A stretch of 64,000 nt of DNA from G963662905 sp965230045. Lineage in GTDB: Bacteria; Bacteroidota; Bacteroidia; Bacteroidales; WRLA01. Below, in pieces: positions 52,430 to 60,870 of this stretch. The stretch lies in NCBI GenBank assembly GCA_965230045.1, contig OZ245940.1:3348001-3412000 (forward strand), in the 5' to 3' direction. Under the pieces are notes generated by a model. It made no database searches, was not told the DNA's origin, and saw only the letters and a program-made list of their open reading frames with translations. The position numbers and the translations under genes are program-made. Every line of letters starts with the position of its first letter. The first letter of the stretch is position 1.

Positions 52430-54075
52430 ATACATTGCCATATGGGATTCCTTGCCACTGGCTGTGGAATGCCTCTGAGGCATCACGTTCGTGTTACTAC
52501 CGCGGAGGGGCAATAGTGGCTGGCGCGGGTTGGTGGGGCTCGCTTTGCTCGCTGGGTTTTACCGCGGAGGCGCGGAGACGCAGAGGGGCGCAGAGTAGTA
52601 GAAAAAAACTTAGCTTTACTCAGCGGCTCTCCGTCTTAACGGTTAAGGCTGCTGACCACAGAGGCACAAAGTATTAGGGGACCCGCTTTGCTCGCTGGGT
52701 TTTACCGCGGAGGCGCGGAGACGCAGAGGGGCGCAGAGTAGTAGAAAAAAACTTAGCTTTACTCAGCGGCTCTCCGTCTTAACGGTTAAGGCTGCTGACC
52801 ACAGAGGCACAAAGTATTAGGGGACCCGCTTTGCTCGCTGGGTTTTACCGCGGAGGCGCGCAGACGCAGAGGGGCGCAGAGTAGTAGAAAAAACTTAGCT
52901 TTACTCAGCGGCTCTCCGTCTTAACGGTTAAGGCTGCTGACCACAGAGGCACAAAGTATTAGGAGACCCGCTTTGCTCGCTGGGTTTTACCGCGGAGGCG
53001 CGCAGACGCAGAGGGGCGCAGAGTAGTAGAAAAAACTTAGCTTTACTCAGCGGCTCTCCGTCTTAACGGTTAAGGCTGCTGACCACAGAGGCACAAAGTA
53101 TTAGGAGACCCGCTTTGCTCGCTGGGTTTTACCGCGGAGGCGCGGAGACGCTGAGGGGCGCAGAGTAGTAGAAAAAAAAACTTAGCTTTACTCAGCGGCT
53201 CTCCGTCTTAACGGTTAAGGCTGCTGACCACAGAGGCACAAAGTATTAGGGGCTCGCTTTGCTCGCTGGGTTTACCGCGGAGGCGCGGAGACGCAGAGGG
53301 GCGCAGAGTAGTAGAAAAAAAAACTTAGCTTTACTCAGCGGCTCTCCGTCTTTACGGTTAAGGCTGCTGACCACAGAGGCACAAAGTATTAGGGGGCCCG
53401 CTTTGCTCGCTGGGTTTTACCGCGGAGGCGCGGAGACGCTGAGGGGCGCAGAGTAGTAGAAAAAAAAACTTAGCTTTACTCAGCGGCTCTCCGTCTTTAC
53501 GGTTAAGGCTGCTGACCACAGAGGCACAAAGTATTAGGGGGCCCGCTTTGCTCGCTGGGTTTACCGCGGAGGCGCGGAGACGCAGAGGGGCGCAGAGTAG
53601 TAGAAAAAAAAACTTAGCTTTACTCAGCGGCTCTCCGTCTTTACGGTTAAGGCTGCTGACCACAGAGGCACAAAGTATTAGGGGGCCCGCTTTGCTCGCT
53701 GGGTTTTACCGCGGAGGCGCGGAGGCGCAGAGGGGCGCAGAGTAGTAGAAAAAACTTAGCTTTACTCAGCGGCTCTCCGTCTTAACGGTTAAGGCTGCTG
53801 ACCACAGAGGCACAAAGTATTAGGGGGCCCGCTTTGCTCGCTGGGTTTTACCGCGGAGGCGCGGAGACGCAGAGGGGCGCAGAGTAGTAGAAAATAAACT
53901 TAGCTTTACTCTGCGGCTCTCCGTCTTAACGGTTAAGGCTGCTGACCACAGAGGCACAAAGTATTAGGGGGCCCGCTTTGCTCGCTGGGTTTACCGCGGA
54001 GGCGCGGAGACGCAGAGGGGCGCAGAGGGGCGCAATGCAGTTTAAAAAGAGATCAAAGAAACTTAGCGGCTTGGT
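52430..54075. repeat. Tandem array of ~143-bp palindromic units (11 copies)
   Basis: Starts with a truncated composite unit (52440-52485). The marker GCTGGGTTTTACCGC recurs at 52551, 52694, 52837, 52979, 53121, 53265, 53409, 53554, 53698, 53840 and 53984, spacing 142-145 bp. Each unit: TTTTACCGCGGAGGCGCGGA, GACGCAGAGGGGCGCAGAG, a loop with AGTAGTAGAAAAA, ACTCAGCGGCTCTCCGTC, AACGGTTAAGGC, ACAGAGGCACAAAGTATTAG. ACCGCGGAGGCGCGGAGACG and the complement of CGGCTCTCCGTCTTAACGGT pair imperfectly, so each unit can fold as a hairpin. The units are almost identical, without unique spacers. Confidence 0.95.
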
Positions 54076-54090
54076 GGTTACGGCTTTAGC

Positions 54091-54477
54091 CTATAAATTA
54101 TTCACGAATCGTTTAAAACCTTTCTTTAAAACAGGTACATTGAAGTTGATCAAAAGCCCAAGTTTTTTATCTGCTAATTTTAAATAGGATATTATCTGAG
54201 CTTCGAAAACAGCACGCATTTCTGCTACCGATTTTGTTTCAATAATGACTTCATTCTCAACCATGAGATCAATAGAGAAGTTTTTTCTCAAACGTTTTCC
54301 TTTATAGTACAGAGGTAACTCATATTCTCTCTGTACAAATAAACCGCGGCTTTCCAGTTCTTCTGCGAGGCAATATTGATAGACAGACTCAAGTAAGCCT
54401 GGCCCCATTTCTTTGTGCACGTGGATTGCAGCATCAAGGATTATCCCTGATAGTTCGTTTAATTCTTCTTTTGTCAT
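54091..54477 (-). CDS. GxxExxY protein (PDDEXK_3 nuclease-like)
   Basis: A 128-residue protein matching the GxxExxY family throughout: GIILDAAIHVHKEMGPGLLE followed by SVYQYCLAEEL, where GPGLLESVY contains the family motif; then GKRLRKNFSIDLMVENEVII, IETKSV and LGLLINFNVPVLKKGFKRFV. The residues Asp in SIDLMV and Glu-x-Lys in IETK fit a PD-(D/E)XK nuclease core. The biochemical function is unproven. The gene sits exactly between the 143-bp and the 146-bp arrays, its stop and start flanked by ACTTAGCGGCTTGGTGGTTA and TTTTTACCGTTGTGGCACAG, i.e. within what would be one repeat unit. Confidence 0.93.
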   Translation of the reverse strand: MTKEELNELSGIILDAAIHVHKEMGPGLLESVYQYCLAEELESRGLFVQREYELPLYYKGKRLRKNFSIDLMVENEVIIETKSVAEMRAVFEAQIISYLKLADKKLGLLINFNVPVLKKGFKRFVNNL

Positions 54478-54484
54478 AATTATA

Positions 54485-56695
54485 ATTTTTACCGTTGTGG
54501 CACAGAGAATAGCTCGCCTTGCTCGCTTTTATTTTACCGCAGAGACACAGAGGCGCAGAGGTACGCAGGAATATAATAAATCCCACAGCAACAAAAAACT
54601 CAGCGAAACTCTGCGGCTTAGCGTCTCAGCGGTTAAATCTTTATGCATTAGAGGGTGGCTCGCTTTGCTCGCTGTTTTTTTACCGCAGAGGCACAGAGGC
54701 GCAGAGGTACGCAGAAATATAATAAATCCCACAGCAACAAAAAACTCAGCGGCTTAGCGTCTTTGCTGTTAATTTTTTTTACCGCAGTGGCACAAAGTAT
54801 GGCTCGCTTTGCTCGCTGTTTTTTTACCGCAGAGGCACAGAGGCGCAGAGATGCGCAGGAATATAATAAATCCCACAGCAACAAAAAACTCAGCGAAACT
54901 CTGCGGCTTAGCGTCTCAGCGGTTAAATCTTTATGCATTAGAGGGTGGCTCGCTTTGCTCGCTGTTTTTTTACCGCAGAGGCACAGAGGCGCAGAGATGC
55001 GCAGGAATATAATAAATCCCACAGCAACAAAAAACTCAGCGAAACTCAGCGGCTTAGCATCTCAGCGGTTAAATCTTTATGCATTAGAGGGTGGCTCGCT
55101 TTGCTCGCTGTTTTTTTACCGCAGAGGCACAGAGGCGCAGAGATGCGCAGGAATATAATAAATCCCACAGCAACAAAAAACTCAGCGAAACTCAGCGGCT
55201 TAGCGTCTCAGCGGTTAAATCTTTATGCATTAGAGGGTGGCTCGCTTTGCTCGCTGTTTTTTTACCGCAGAGGCACAGAGGCGCAGAGATGCGCAGGAAT
55301 ATAATAAATCCCACAGCAACAAAAAACTCAGCGAAACTCAGCGGCTTAGCATCTCAGCGGTTAAATCTTTATGCATTAGAGGGTGGCTCGCTTTGCTCGC
55401 TTTTATTTTACCGCAGAGACACAGAGGCGCAGAGATGCGCAGGAATATAACAAATCCCACAGCAACAAAAAACTCAGCGAAACTCAGCGGCTTAGCGTCT
55501 CAGCGGTTAAATCTTTATGCATTAGAGTATGGCTCGCTTTGCTCGCTGTTTTTTTACCGCAGTGGCACAGAGGCGCAGAGGTACGCAGGAATATAATAAA
55601 TCCCACAGCAACAAAAAACTCAGCGAAACTCAGCGGCTTAGCGTCTCAGCGGTTAAATCTTTATGCATTAGAGGGTGGCTCGCTTTGCTCGCTTTTATTC
55701 TACCGCAGAGGCACAGAGGCGCAGAGATACGCAGGAATATAATAAATCCCACAGCAACAAAAAACTCAGCGAAACTCAGCGGCTTAGCGTCTCAGCGGTT
55801 AAATCTTTATGCATTAGAGGGTGGCTCGCTTTGCTCGCTTTTATTCTACCGCAGAGGCGCGGAGACGCAGAGATACGCAGGAATATAATAAATCCCACAG
55901 CAACAGAAAACTCAGCGGCTTAGCGTCTCAGCGGTTAAATCTTTATGCATTAGAGGGCGGCTCGCCTTGCTCGTTTTATTTTACCGCAGAGGCACAGAGG
56001 CGCAGAGATACGCAGGAATATAATAAATCCCACAGCAACAAAAAACTCAGCGAAACTCAGCGGCTTAGCGTCTTAGCGGTTAAATCTTTATGCATTAGAG
56101 GGTGGCTCGCCTTGCTCGCTTTTATTCTACCGCAGAGGCGCGGAGACGCAGAGATACGCAGGAATATAATAAATCCCACAGCAACAGAAAACTCAGCGGC
56201 TTAGCGTCTCAGCGGTTAAATCTTTATGCATTAGAGGGTGGCTCGCCTTGCTCGTTTTATTTTACCGCAGAGGCACAGAGGCGCAGAGGTACGCAGGAAT
56301 ATAATAAATCCCACAGCAACAAAAAACTCAGCGAAACTCAGCGGCTTAGCGTCTCAGCGGTTAAATCTTTATGCATTAGAGGGTGGCTCGCCTTGCTCGC
56401 TTTTATTTTACCGCAGAGGCACAGAGGCGCAGAGGTACGCAGGAATATAATAAATCCCACAGCAACAAAAAACTCAGCGAAACTCAGCGGCTTAGCGTCT
56501 CAGCGGTTAAATCTTTATGCATTAGAGGGTGGCTCGCCTTGCTCGTTTTATTTTACCGCAGAGGCACAGAGGCGCAGAGGTACGCAGAAATATAATAAAT
56601 CCCACAGCAACAAAAAACTCAGCACTCCTCAGCGTCTCCCCGTCTTAGCGGTTAATTCTTCCTACCGCAGAGGCACAGAGGCGCAGAAATGAGCT
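54485..56695. repeat. Tandem array of ~146-bp palindromic units (about 15 copies)
   Basis: Unit: GGCTCGCTTTGCTCGCT, TTTTTACCGCAGAGGCACAG, AGGCGCAGAGATGCGCAGG, AATATAATAAATCCCACAGC, AACAAAAAACTCAGCGAAAC, TCAGCGGCTTAGCGTCTCAG, CGGTTAAATCTTTATGCATT, AGAGGGT. From 54945 to 55821 the period is exactly 146 bp over seven units; some later units are ~135 bp because the segment CGAAACTCAG is missing. The arms TACCGCAGAGGCACAGAGGC and GCTTAGCGTCTCAGCGGTTA are imperfect complements, so each unit is a hairpin. Overlapping open frames of 119 codons recur every 146 bp and are artefacts. Confidence 0.96.
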
Positions 56696-56739
56696 CGTGT
56701 TGTTCGTTGTTGCGTGTACGTTGTTGGCTTCGGTTTGGC

Positions 56740-56930
56740 ATATTTCATATCCCCTATGGGATTCCTTGCCGTTGGCTGCGGAATGACGCTTTATCATCGC
56801 TTTTCCTGCACTGCGGGACTTACTCAATACACAAGCTTTCAGGGAATTGTGTTATGGAGCGTCATCTCGACGACCGCAGTGAGGAGAGATCCCAAAGAAG
56901 CTTACGAAATCAAAATTTACAACAAGCTCC
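56740..56930. repeat. Composite palindromic unit, last copy
   Basis: Full unit with GGATTCCTTGCCGTTGGCTG (from ~56760), GGAATGACGCTTTATCATCG, TCAGGGAATTGTGTTATGG and AGCGTCATCTCGACGACCGC, ending in AAGCTTACGAAATCAAAAT. It marks the border between the tandem arrays and the glycan operon. Confidence 0.88.
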
Positions 56931-56937
56931 GCAACAA

Positions 56938-57057
56938 CTATTTACTGCGCTTTATCAGTACTCTTTTCACCTGGTTTTTAAGATTCTGAATTAGGAGCTC
57001 CTTAAACCAGGGTATGGCTTTGTCGTTCCAGCGTTGGGAATGAAAGGTCATCATGAT
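56938..57057 (-). pseudogene. 3' fragment of a polysaccharide-deacetylase-like gene (duplicate)
   Basis: On the minus strand it reads MMTFHSQRWNDKAIPWFKEL then LIQNLKNQVKRVLIKRSK stop, the C-terminus of the intact gene at 58007 (MMTFHPQRWNYKAIPWFKEL). The two DNA copies are ~90% identical over ~80 bp (AGATTCTGAATTAGGAGCTC, CTTAAACCAGGGTATGGCTT). Upstream sequence (57058 onward) is unrelated, so it is a remnant. The enoyl-CoA hydratase gene lies between the two copies. Confidence 0.85.
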
Positions 57058-57206
57058 TTGATTTAAAGTCCTCTTTTACTTCATTTGCTCCACCCTTCAT
57101 TGAAATTTTCTAAAAAGAAGCTTTTTGTCACTATAAAAAACCGGAAACATTATACAGAACTAAAAACTCTATACTAACTGATCATTGATCTATAGATCTC
57201 CGTTAG

Positions 57207-57986
57207 CTATCGCTGTTTCCAAATTGGTTTTCTTTTATTCTTGAAAGCATCAATACCTTCTTTTGCATCTTCGGTTGTACATAAACCTGCAAATACTTCA
57301 TTCATAAATTCAAAGGCCTTATTATACTCCAACTCATTTGCAGAATAAAAGGAACTTTTTGCTATTTGTAGCGCTATAGGGCTTTTCGCTGCCAATTTAT
57401 TTGCCCAGAGCTTTGTTTCTTCTGCAAGGTTTTCAATGGGCACAACTTTATTTACCAAACCTATTCTATAAGCTTCTTTTGCATCTATTAATTCACCGAA
57501 GAACAAGAGCTCTAGAGCTTTTTTTCTTCCCACAGAACGAGAAACAGGAATAACCGGCCCAATACAGTTTAAACCCACATTTATTGCTGTAAGGCCAAAA
57601 CGTGAATCTTCAGATACTATTGCCAAATCCGCAGCGGCAACTAAACCAGCACCATTGGCCGCAGCAACACCATGTACCTGAGCTATTATTGGTTTTTTGA
57701 TTTTACTCATAGTAACTATAGATGCCTCCATCTGTTCAATCCATTCTTTATATTGAACGATGCTTTTTTGAGAAAATTCATTTAAATCAATTCCTGCACA
57801 AAAATGTTTCCCTTCACCTTTTAGAATTATCACTCTTACTTTATCATTGGCATTAAGAGCGATAAAGGACTGGTTCAGTTCAAAAGCAAGAATACTATTA
57901 AAAGTATTGAGTTCCTTAGGCCGATTTAGTGTAATAATTCCAATGTATTCATCTGTGATTTCAACTATAATTTCTTGATATTTCAT
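57207..57986 (-). CDS. Enoyl-CoA hydratase/isomerase family protein
   Basis: A 259-residue crotonase-fold protein. The first oxyanion loop is GEGKHFCAGIDLNEF near residue 60. The second is HGVAAANGAGLVAAADLAIVS. The usual PE(V/A)xxG motif that supplies a catalytic Glu reads LTAINVGLNCIGP here, so hydratase chemistry is doubtful; isomerase, thioesterase or another crotonase reaction is possible. The C-terminus (EGIDAFKNKRKPIWKQR) is normal. It starts 20 bp after the deacetylase-like gene and closes the glycan operon. An acyl-CoA enzyme at this place may serve an acyl decoration of the glycan, or may be a passenger. Confidence 0.9.
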   Translation of the reverse strand: MKYQEIIVEITDEYIGIITLNRPKELNTFNSILAFELNQSFIALNANDKVRVIILKGEGKHFCAGIDLNEFSQKSIVQYKEWIEQMEASIVTMSKIKKPIIAQVHGVAAANGAGLVAAADLAIVSEDSRFGLTAINVGLNCIGPVIPVSRSVGRKKALELLFFGELIDAKEAYRIGLVNKVVPIENLAEETKLWANKLAAKSPIALQIAKSSFYSANELEYNKAFEFMNEVFAGLCTTEDAKEGIDAFKNKRKPIWKQR

Positions 57987-58006
57987 TATTAAAGTAATTT
58001 TTATTA

Positions 58007-58999
58007 TTATGGCATGCTTCTATAGGATGATATTCTTTTTCGTTTAATGATAATCTTTTTTATTTGATTTTTAAGATTCTGAATTAGGAGCTCCTTAAAC
58101 CAGGGTATGGCTTTGTAGTTCCAGCGCTGGGGATGAAATGTCATCATGACCCTCTGAGGGAGTCCCCCCTCCTTTGCTGCTTTAATGATATCCTGTGTGC
58201 TATGAAAAACCAAACCTTGCTTGACCCATTCCTCCTGTTGCGGAACTTTATCGCGCACGCTGGTTTTCCAGCCATCCCAGCGGCGACCGGTATCAGTGAG
58301 GTAGAAAAATTCATTAAAATCCATATCATAATATGGCTCACCAATAATCCCCAATTTTTTATAATCGTATTTCTCCCAAATAGCTTTATTATCGTATTTA
58401 GAGCGTGGGCTGCCGTGCATACAAATGGTTTTCACTACTGTTAATTGCCGTAGCTTTTTCAAGTTTTCTAGGAAGTTTTCATATGCTAAGTCAATGTGGT
58501 TTTCCGGGGCGGAATATTTTTTTTGGGGTGATTGGTGATTGGTGACTAGTGACTGGTGATTAGTGATTGGTGACTGGTGATTCTGTGTTCCGTAGGTTTT
58601 GCTTTGGGCTATGTTTAACGGATTATAATTAACAGCATCCATATTCTCATAATGATAGCCAATTTCATGCCCGAGTGCTGCTATTTCCTTTATAACTTCC
58701 TCGTCCCAACTTTCAGGTACGGCACGGAAATAGTATGAACCTTTGATACCCATAGAGTGCTGGATTTTAGCAAAACGGAGGCTGTGGCGGGGTAAGAGAT
58801 CTACGTCGTGGCGAAGAATTATTTTGCGTGATTGCGTGGTCGGGTGGTTGCGTGATTGCGTGATTGAGTGGAGGTGTGATTGCGATTCAGGATTTTTAAT
58901 TGTTTCCTGTGAGAGGTACTCTTCAAAAGTTTGAAAAAAAAAGCCTGCGGATTGCAAGCTTTTCAGGAGTTGGGTGTATTGGGTTATTGTGAAGTCCAT
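58007..58999 (-). CDS. Polysaccharide-deacetylase-like (WbmS-type) protein with in-frame tandem repeats
   Basis: A 330-residue protein with a distorted NodB-like barrel: IILRHDVDLLPRHSLRFAKI (the HDVD acid and metal motif), HEIGYHYENMD, TICMHGSPRSKYD and MMTFHPQRW. Two low-complexity inserts break the fold. SHLHSITQSRNHPTTQSRK (residues ~40-58) comes from an octamer DNA repeat at 58826-58889. NHQSPITNHQSLVTNHQSP (~143-161) comes from a heptamer repeat at 58527-58582. Neither is expected in the family. Loss or gain of one repeat would shift the frame. One base separates its start from the stop of the DUF354 gene. Confidence 0.85.
   Translation of the reverse strand: MDFTITQYTQLLKSLQSAGFFFQTFEEYLSQETIKNPESQSHLHSITQSRNHPTTQSRKIILRHDVDLLPRHSLRFAKIQHSMGIKGSYYFRAVPESWDEEVIKEIAALGHEIGYHYENMDAVNYNPLNIAQSKTYGTQNHQSPITNHQSLVTNHQSPQKKYSAPENHIDLAYENFLENLKKLRQLTVVKTICMHGSPRSKYDNKAIWEKYDYKKLGIIGEPYYDMDFNEFFYLTDTGRRWDGWKTSVRDKVPQQEEWVKQGLVFHSTQDIIKAAKEGGLPQRVMMTFHPQRWNYKAIPWFKELLIQNLKNQIKKIIIKRKRISSYRSMP
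58527..58582. repeat. Heptamer microsatellite inside the deacetylase-like gene
   Basis: Eight degenerate 7-bp units: GGTGATT, GGTGACT, AGTGACT, AGTGATT in mixed order. Seven residues (NHQSPIT, NHQSLVT) correspond to three DNA units. The period is not a multiple of three. Confidence 0.88.
58826..58889. repeat. Octamer microsatellite inside the deacetylase-like gene
   Basis: Eight degenerate 8-bp units such as GCGTGATT, GCGTGGTC, GGGTGGTT, GAGTGGAG, GTGTGATT. The period is not a multiple of three, so a change of one unit would put the rest of the gene out of frame. Confidence 0.85.
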
Positions 59000-59000
59000 G

Positions 59001-60068
59001 TTATTTAAAATTGTATTGGTAATCTGGATTAACTTTTAAAGTTTTAAAACTCGTGGGATAATTAAGTATAAACCAAAAAAGAAAACTTGTATAATCAATT
59101 TTTGAGTTTAAAAGATTTTTTCTATTATTAGCCATTCTATCGTCTAGTTCCGAATCGCACATTAATTCTTCTATCTTTTGAAGAACACCAGTCCCATTTC
59201 TAAAATTAAAGACAGTTCCAAATTTTTCCTGATCTTCATTATATGACCTAATTAACGAGTTAATATATATGGAAGGAGTACCCAAAACACCAGCTTCTGA
59301 AGCCATTGTTGCCCCCTCACTAACAACAAGTGAGGCATAATAAAGTGCATGATGCATAAGATGTGGAGGTATTTTGATCTTATATTTATCATACTTGTCA
59401 CAGTTTTTAATTTCTGATGTTATAAAAACACGATATCTTTTCTCCAAACAATAAATTATGTTATCCTTCTCTTCTTCACTTAGACCTTTATGTCCAATAT
59501 CATGAGAGGCATTCCAAGAAACAAACCTAACAATACAAAATGGATCCTCCTTACTACAACCCAAATAATCATACACGTCAGTTGATGGACGAAAATATTT
59601 AGGCAGCAAATACGCTATTTCATGAAAGGATGCAATATTAATCTGTTTTTTACCCAAGTCTATATTTAAAGTATCAGGGATTAGCACAGCTTTAGTAAAT
59701 GGCAAATAAAATCTTATTTGCTCCATATTCCCATTATTCTCTAGCGAAATATGAGGTTTTCTCAATAACATCGAAGATATTGCTGCATATGGAGAACCAT
59801 GTGAAAGAATTATGTCAGGATGAAAAGCAATTGCAGATATAAATAAACTATAAGTAAATCGAGCCAGTCCCCAAAATTTTCCAAATAGATTTTTATAATG
59901 ACTACCTAATGAACAATAATCAAAGTTATAAGCTTCTAACAACTGTATAGTAACTTCTTTATTTCTACAAGTAAAGAAAACACTATGTCCTTGATTTAAT
60001 AAATTTTTAGCTAAATTTTTAAATAAATGAACATGGGCTGGGTGACCAATATCAATTAATAGTTTCAT
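59001..60068 (-). CDS. DUF354 family glycosyltransferase-like protein
   Basis: A 355-residue protein from ATG 60068 (MKLLIDIGHPAHVHLFKNLA), the standard start of DUF354; further motifs are FFTCRNKEV, PDIILSHGSPYAAISSMLL and LVVSEGATMASEAGVLGTPSI in the C-terminal domain. The two-domain shape resembles GT-B enzymes and UDP-GlcNAc 2-epimerases. DUF354 genes are frequent in archaeal and bacterial surface-polysaccharide loci but the reaction is not established. It overlaps the decarboxylase-like gene by 17 bp. Confidence 0.9.
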   Translation of the reverse strand: MKLLIDIGHPAHVHLFKNLAKNLLNQGHSVFFTCRNKEVTIQLLEAYNFDYCSLGSHYKNLFGKFWGLARFTYSLFISAIAFHPDIILSHGSPYAAISSMLLRKPHISLENNGNMEQIRFYLPFTKAVLIPDTLNIDLGKKQINIASFHEIAYLLPKYFRPSTDVYDYLGCSKEDPFCIVRFVSWNASHDIGHKGLSEEEKDNIIYCLEKRYRVFITSEIKNCDKYDKYKIKIPPHLMHHALYYASLVVSEGATMASEAGVLGTPSIYINSLIRSYNEDQEKFGTVFNFRNGTGVLQKIEELMCDSELDDRMANNRKNLLNSKIDYTSFLFWFILNYPTSFKTLKVNPDYQYNFK

Positions 60069-60870
60069 TTTTCGCAATAATTGTTGATTTTGCATAAACT
60101 TGATCATGTAATTCTATACAAATTTTATAAGATGTTGGTATAATTAAATCGACTTGACTACCAAATCTAATCATACCAAACCAATCACCTTGATTAATAA
60201 CTTGTCCTACCTTAATATACGAATCAATTCTTCTAACCAAACGAGAAGCTGTTTGGACAATACCAAATTGTTGACCATTATCAGTTCTAATAACTAAAGT
60301 ATTTCTTTCATTTTTAATTATTGCTTTTGGATTTTTTAAGGATAAAAAAGATCCTTTAATATGTTTATTAAGAATTACTTTCCCGCCAATTGGAGCACAA
60401 TTTTTATGAACATCGAAAGGGGTCATATTTATACCAATTAGCCATACTGGTGATTTAATTAAGTCTGTATCTAATATTTCATCAAGTTTAGCTGAGAGAC
60501 CTTTTTTTATACTAACTGGTATCTCATTAGATTCATATTTCTTTATATATAAAATATTTCCATCAGCAGGAGAAATTATATGATTATTATTTTCAACTAA
60601 TTTTCTATTTGGTATTCGCCAAAAACGAATCATAGTTATTATAAAACTAATCAAAGCAATGTTAAAGGTAAGCGCGAGGAAATCAATTAAAACACAATCA
60701 AAATTAAATAAATTTTTTATAACAATCAATAATCCAAAACTCATAAAAATGACCAAAATATTATCAGAATACAAAAATTTAATATTGATTCTGGTTTTTC
60801 TTTTTAAAAATAAGTACCATAGCGAACTAATTAATGATGCACACAAAAATAAAAAAACTAAATGATTCAT
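60052..60870 (-). CDS. Phosphatidylserine decarboxylase-like membrane protein
   Basis: A 272-residue protein. The first ~105 residues hold three or four hydrophobic segments, more than the ~220-residue psd proteins of this phylum. The decarboxylase domain follows: RFWRIPNRKLVENNNHIISP + ADGNILYI, INMTPFDVHKNCAPIGGKV, NERNTLVIRTDNGQ, QTASRLVRRIDSYI and the self-cleavage region GMIRFGSQVDLIIP, where Ser of GS would become the pyruvoyl group. It likely decarboxylates a phosphoserine-containing substrate. Its place inside a glycan operon suggests it acts on a glycan- or lipid-carrier-linked substrate rather than on bulk phospholipid, but this is inference. Confidence 0.88.
   Translation of the reverse strand: MNHLVFLFLCASLISSLWYLFLKRKTRINIKFLYSDNILVIFMSFGLLIVIKNLFNFDCVLIDFLALTFNIALISFIITMIRFWRIPNRKLVENNNHIISPADGNILYIKKYESNEIPVSIKKGLSAKLDEILDTDLIKSPVWLIGINMTPFDVHKNCAPIGGKVILNKHIKGSFLSLKNPKAIIKNERNTLVIRTDNGQQFGIVQTASRLVRRIDSYIKVGQVINQGDWFGMIRFGSQVDLIIPTSYKICIELHDQVYAKSTIIAKNETIN

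Noticed and set aside
54655..56692. Many overlapping ~119-codon plus-strand frames with sequences such as FYRRGTEAQRYAGI
   Set aside because: They recur at exactly the 146-bp repeat spacing, shift frame from unit to unit and translate non-coding hairpin repeats. No starts, promoters or protein-like composition.
52551..56695. CRISPR array
   Set aside because: Tandem repeats are 143-146 bp without unique spacers, and there are no cas genes in the window. The repeat length and homogeneity do not fit CRISPR.
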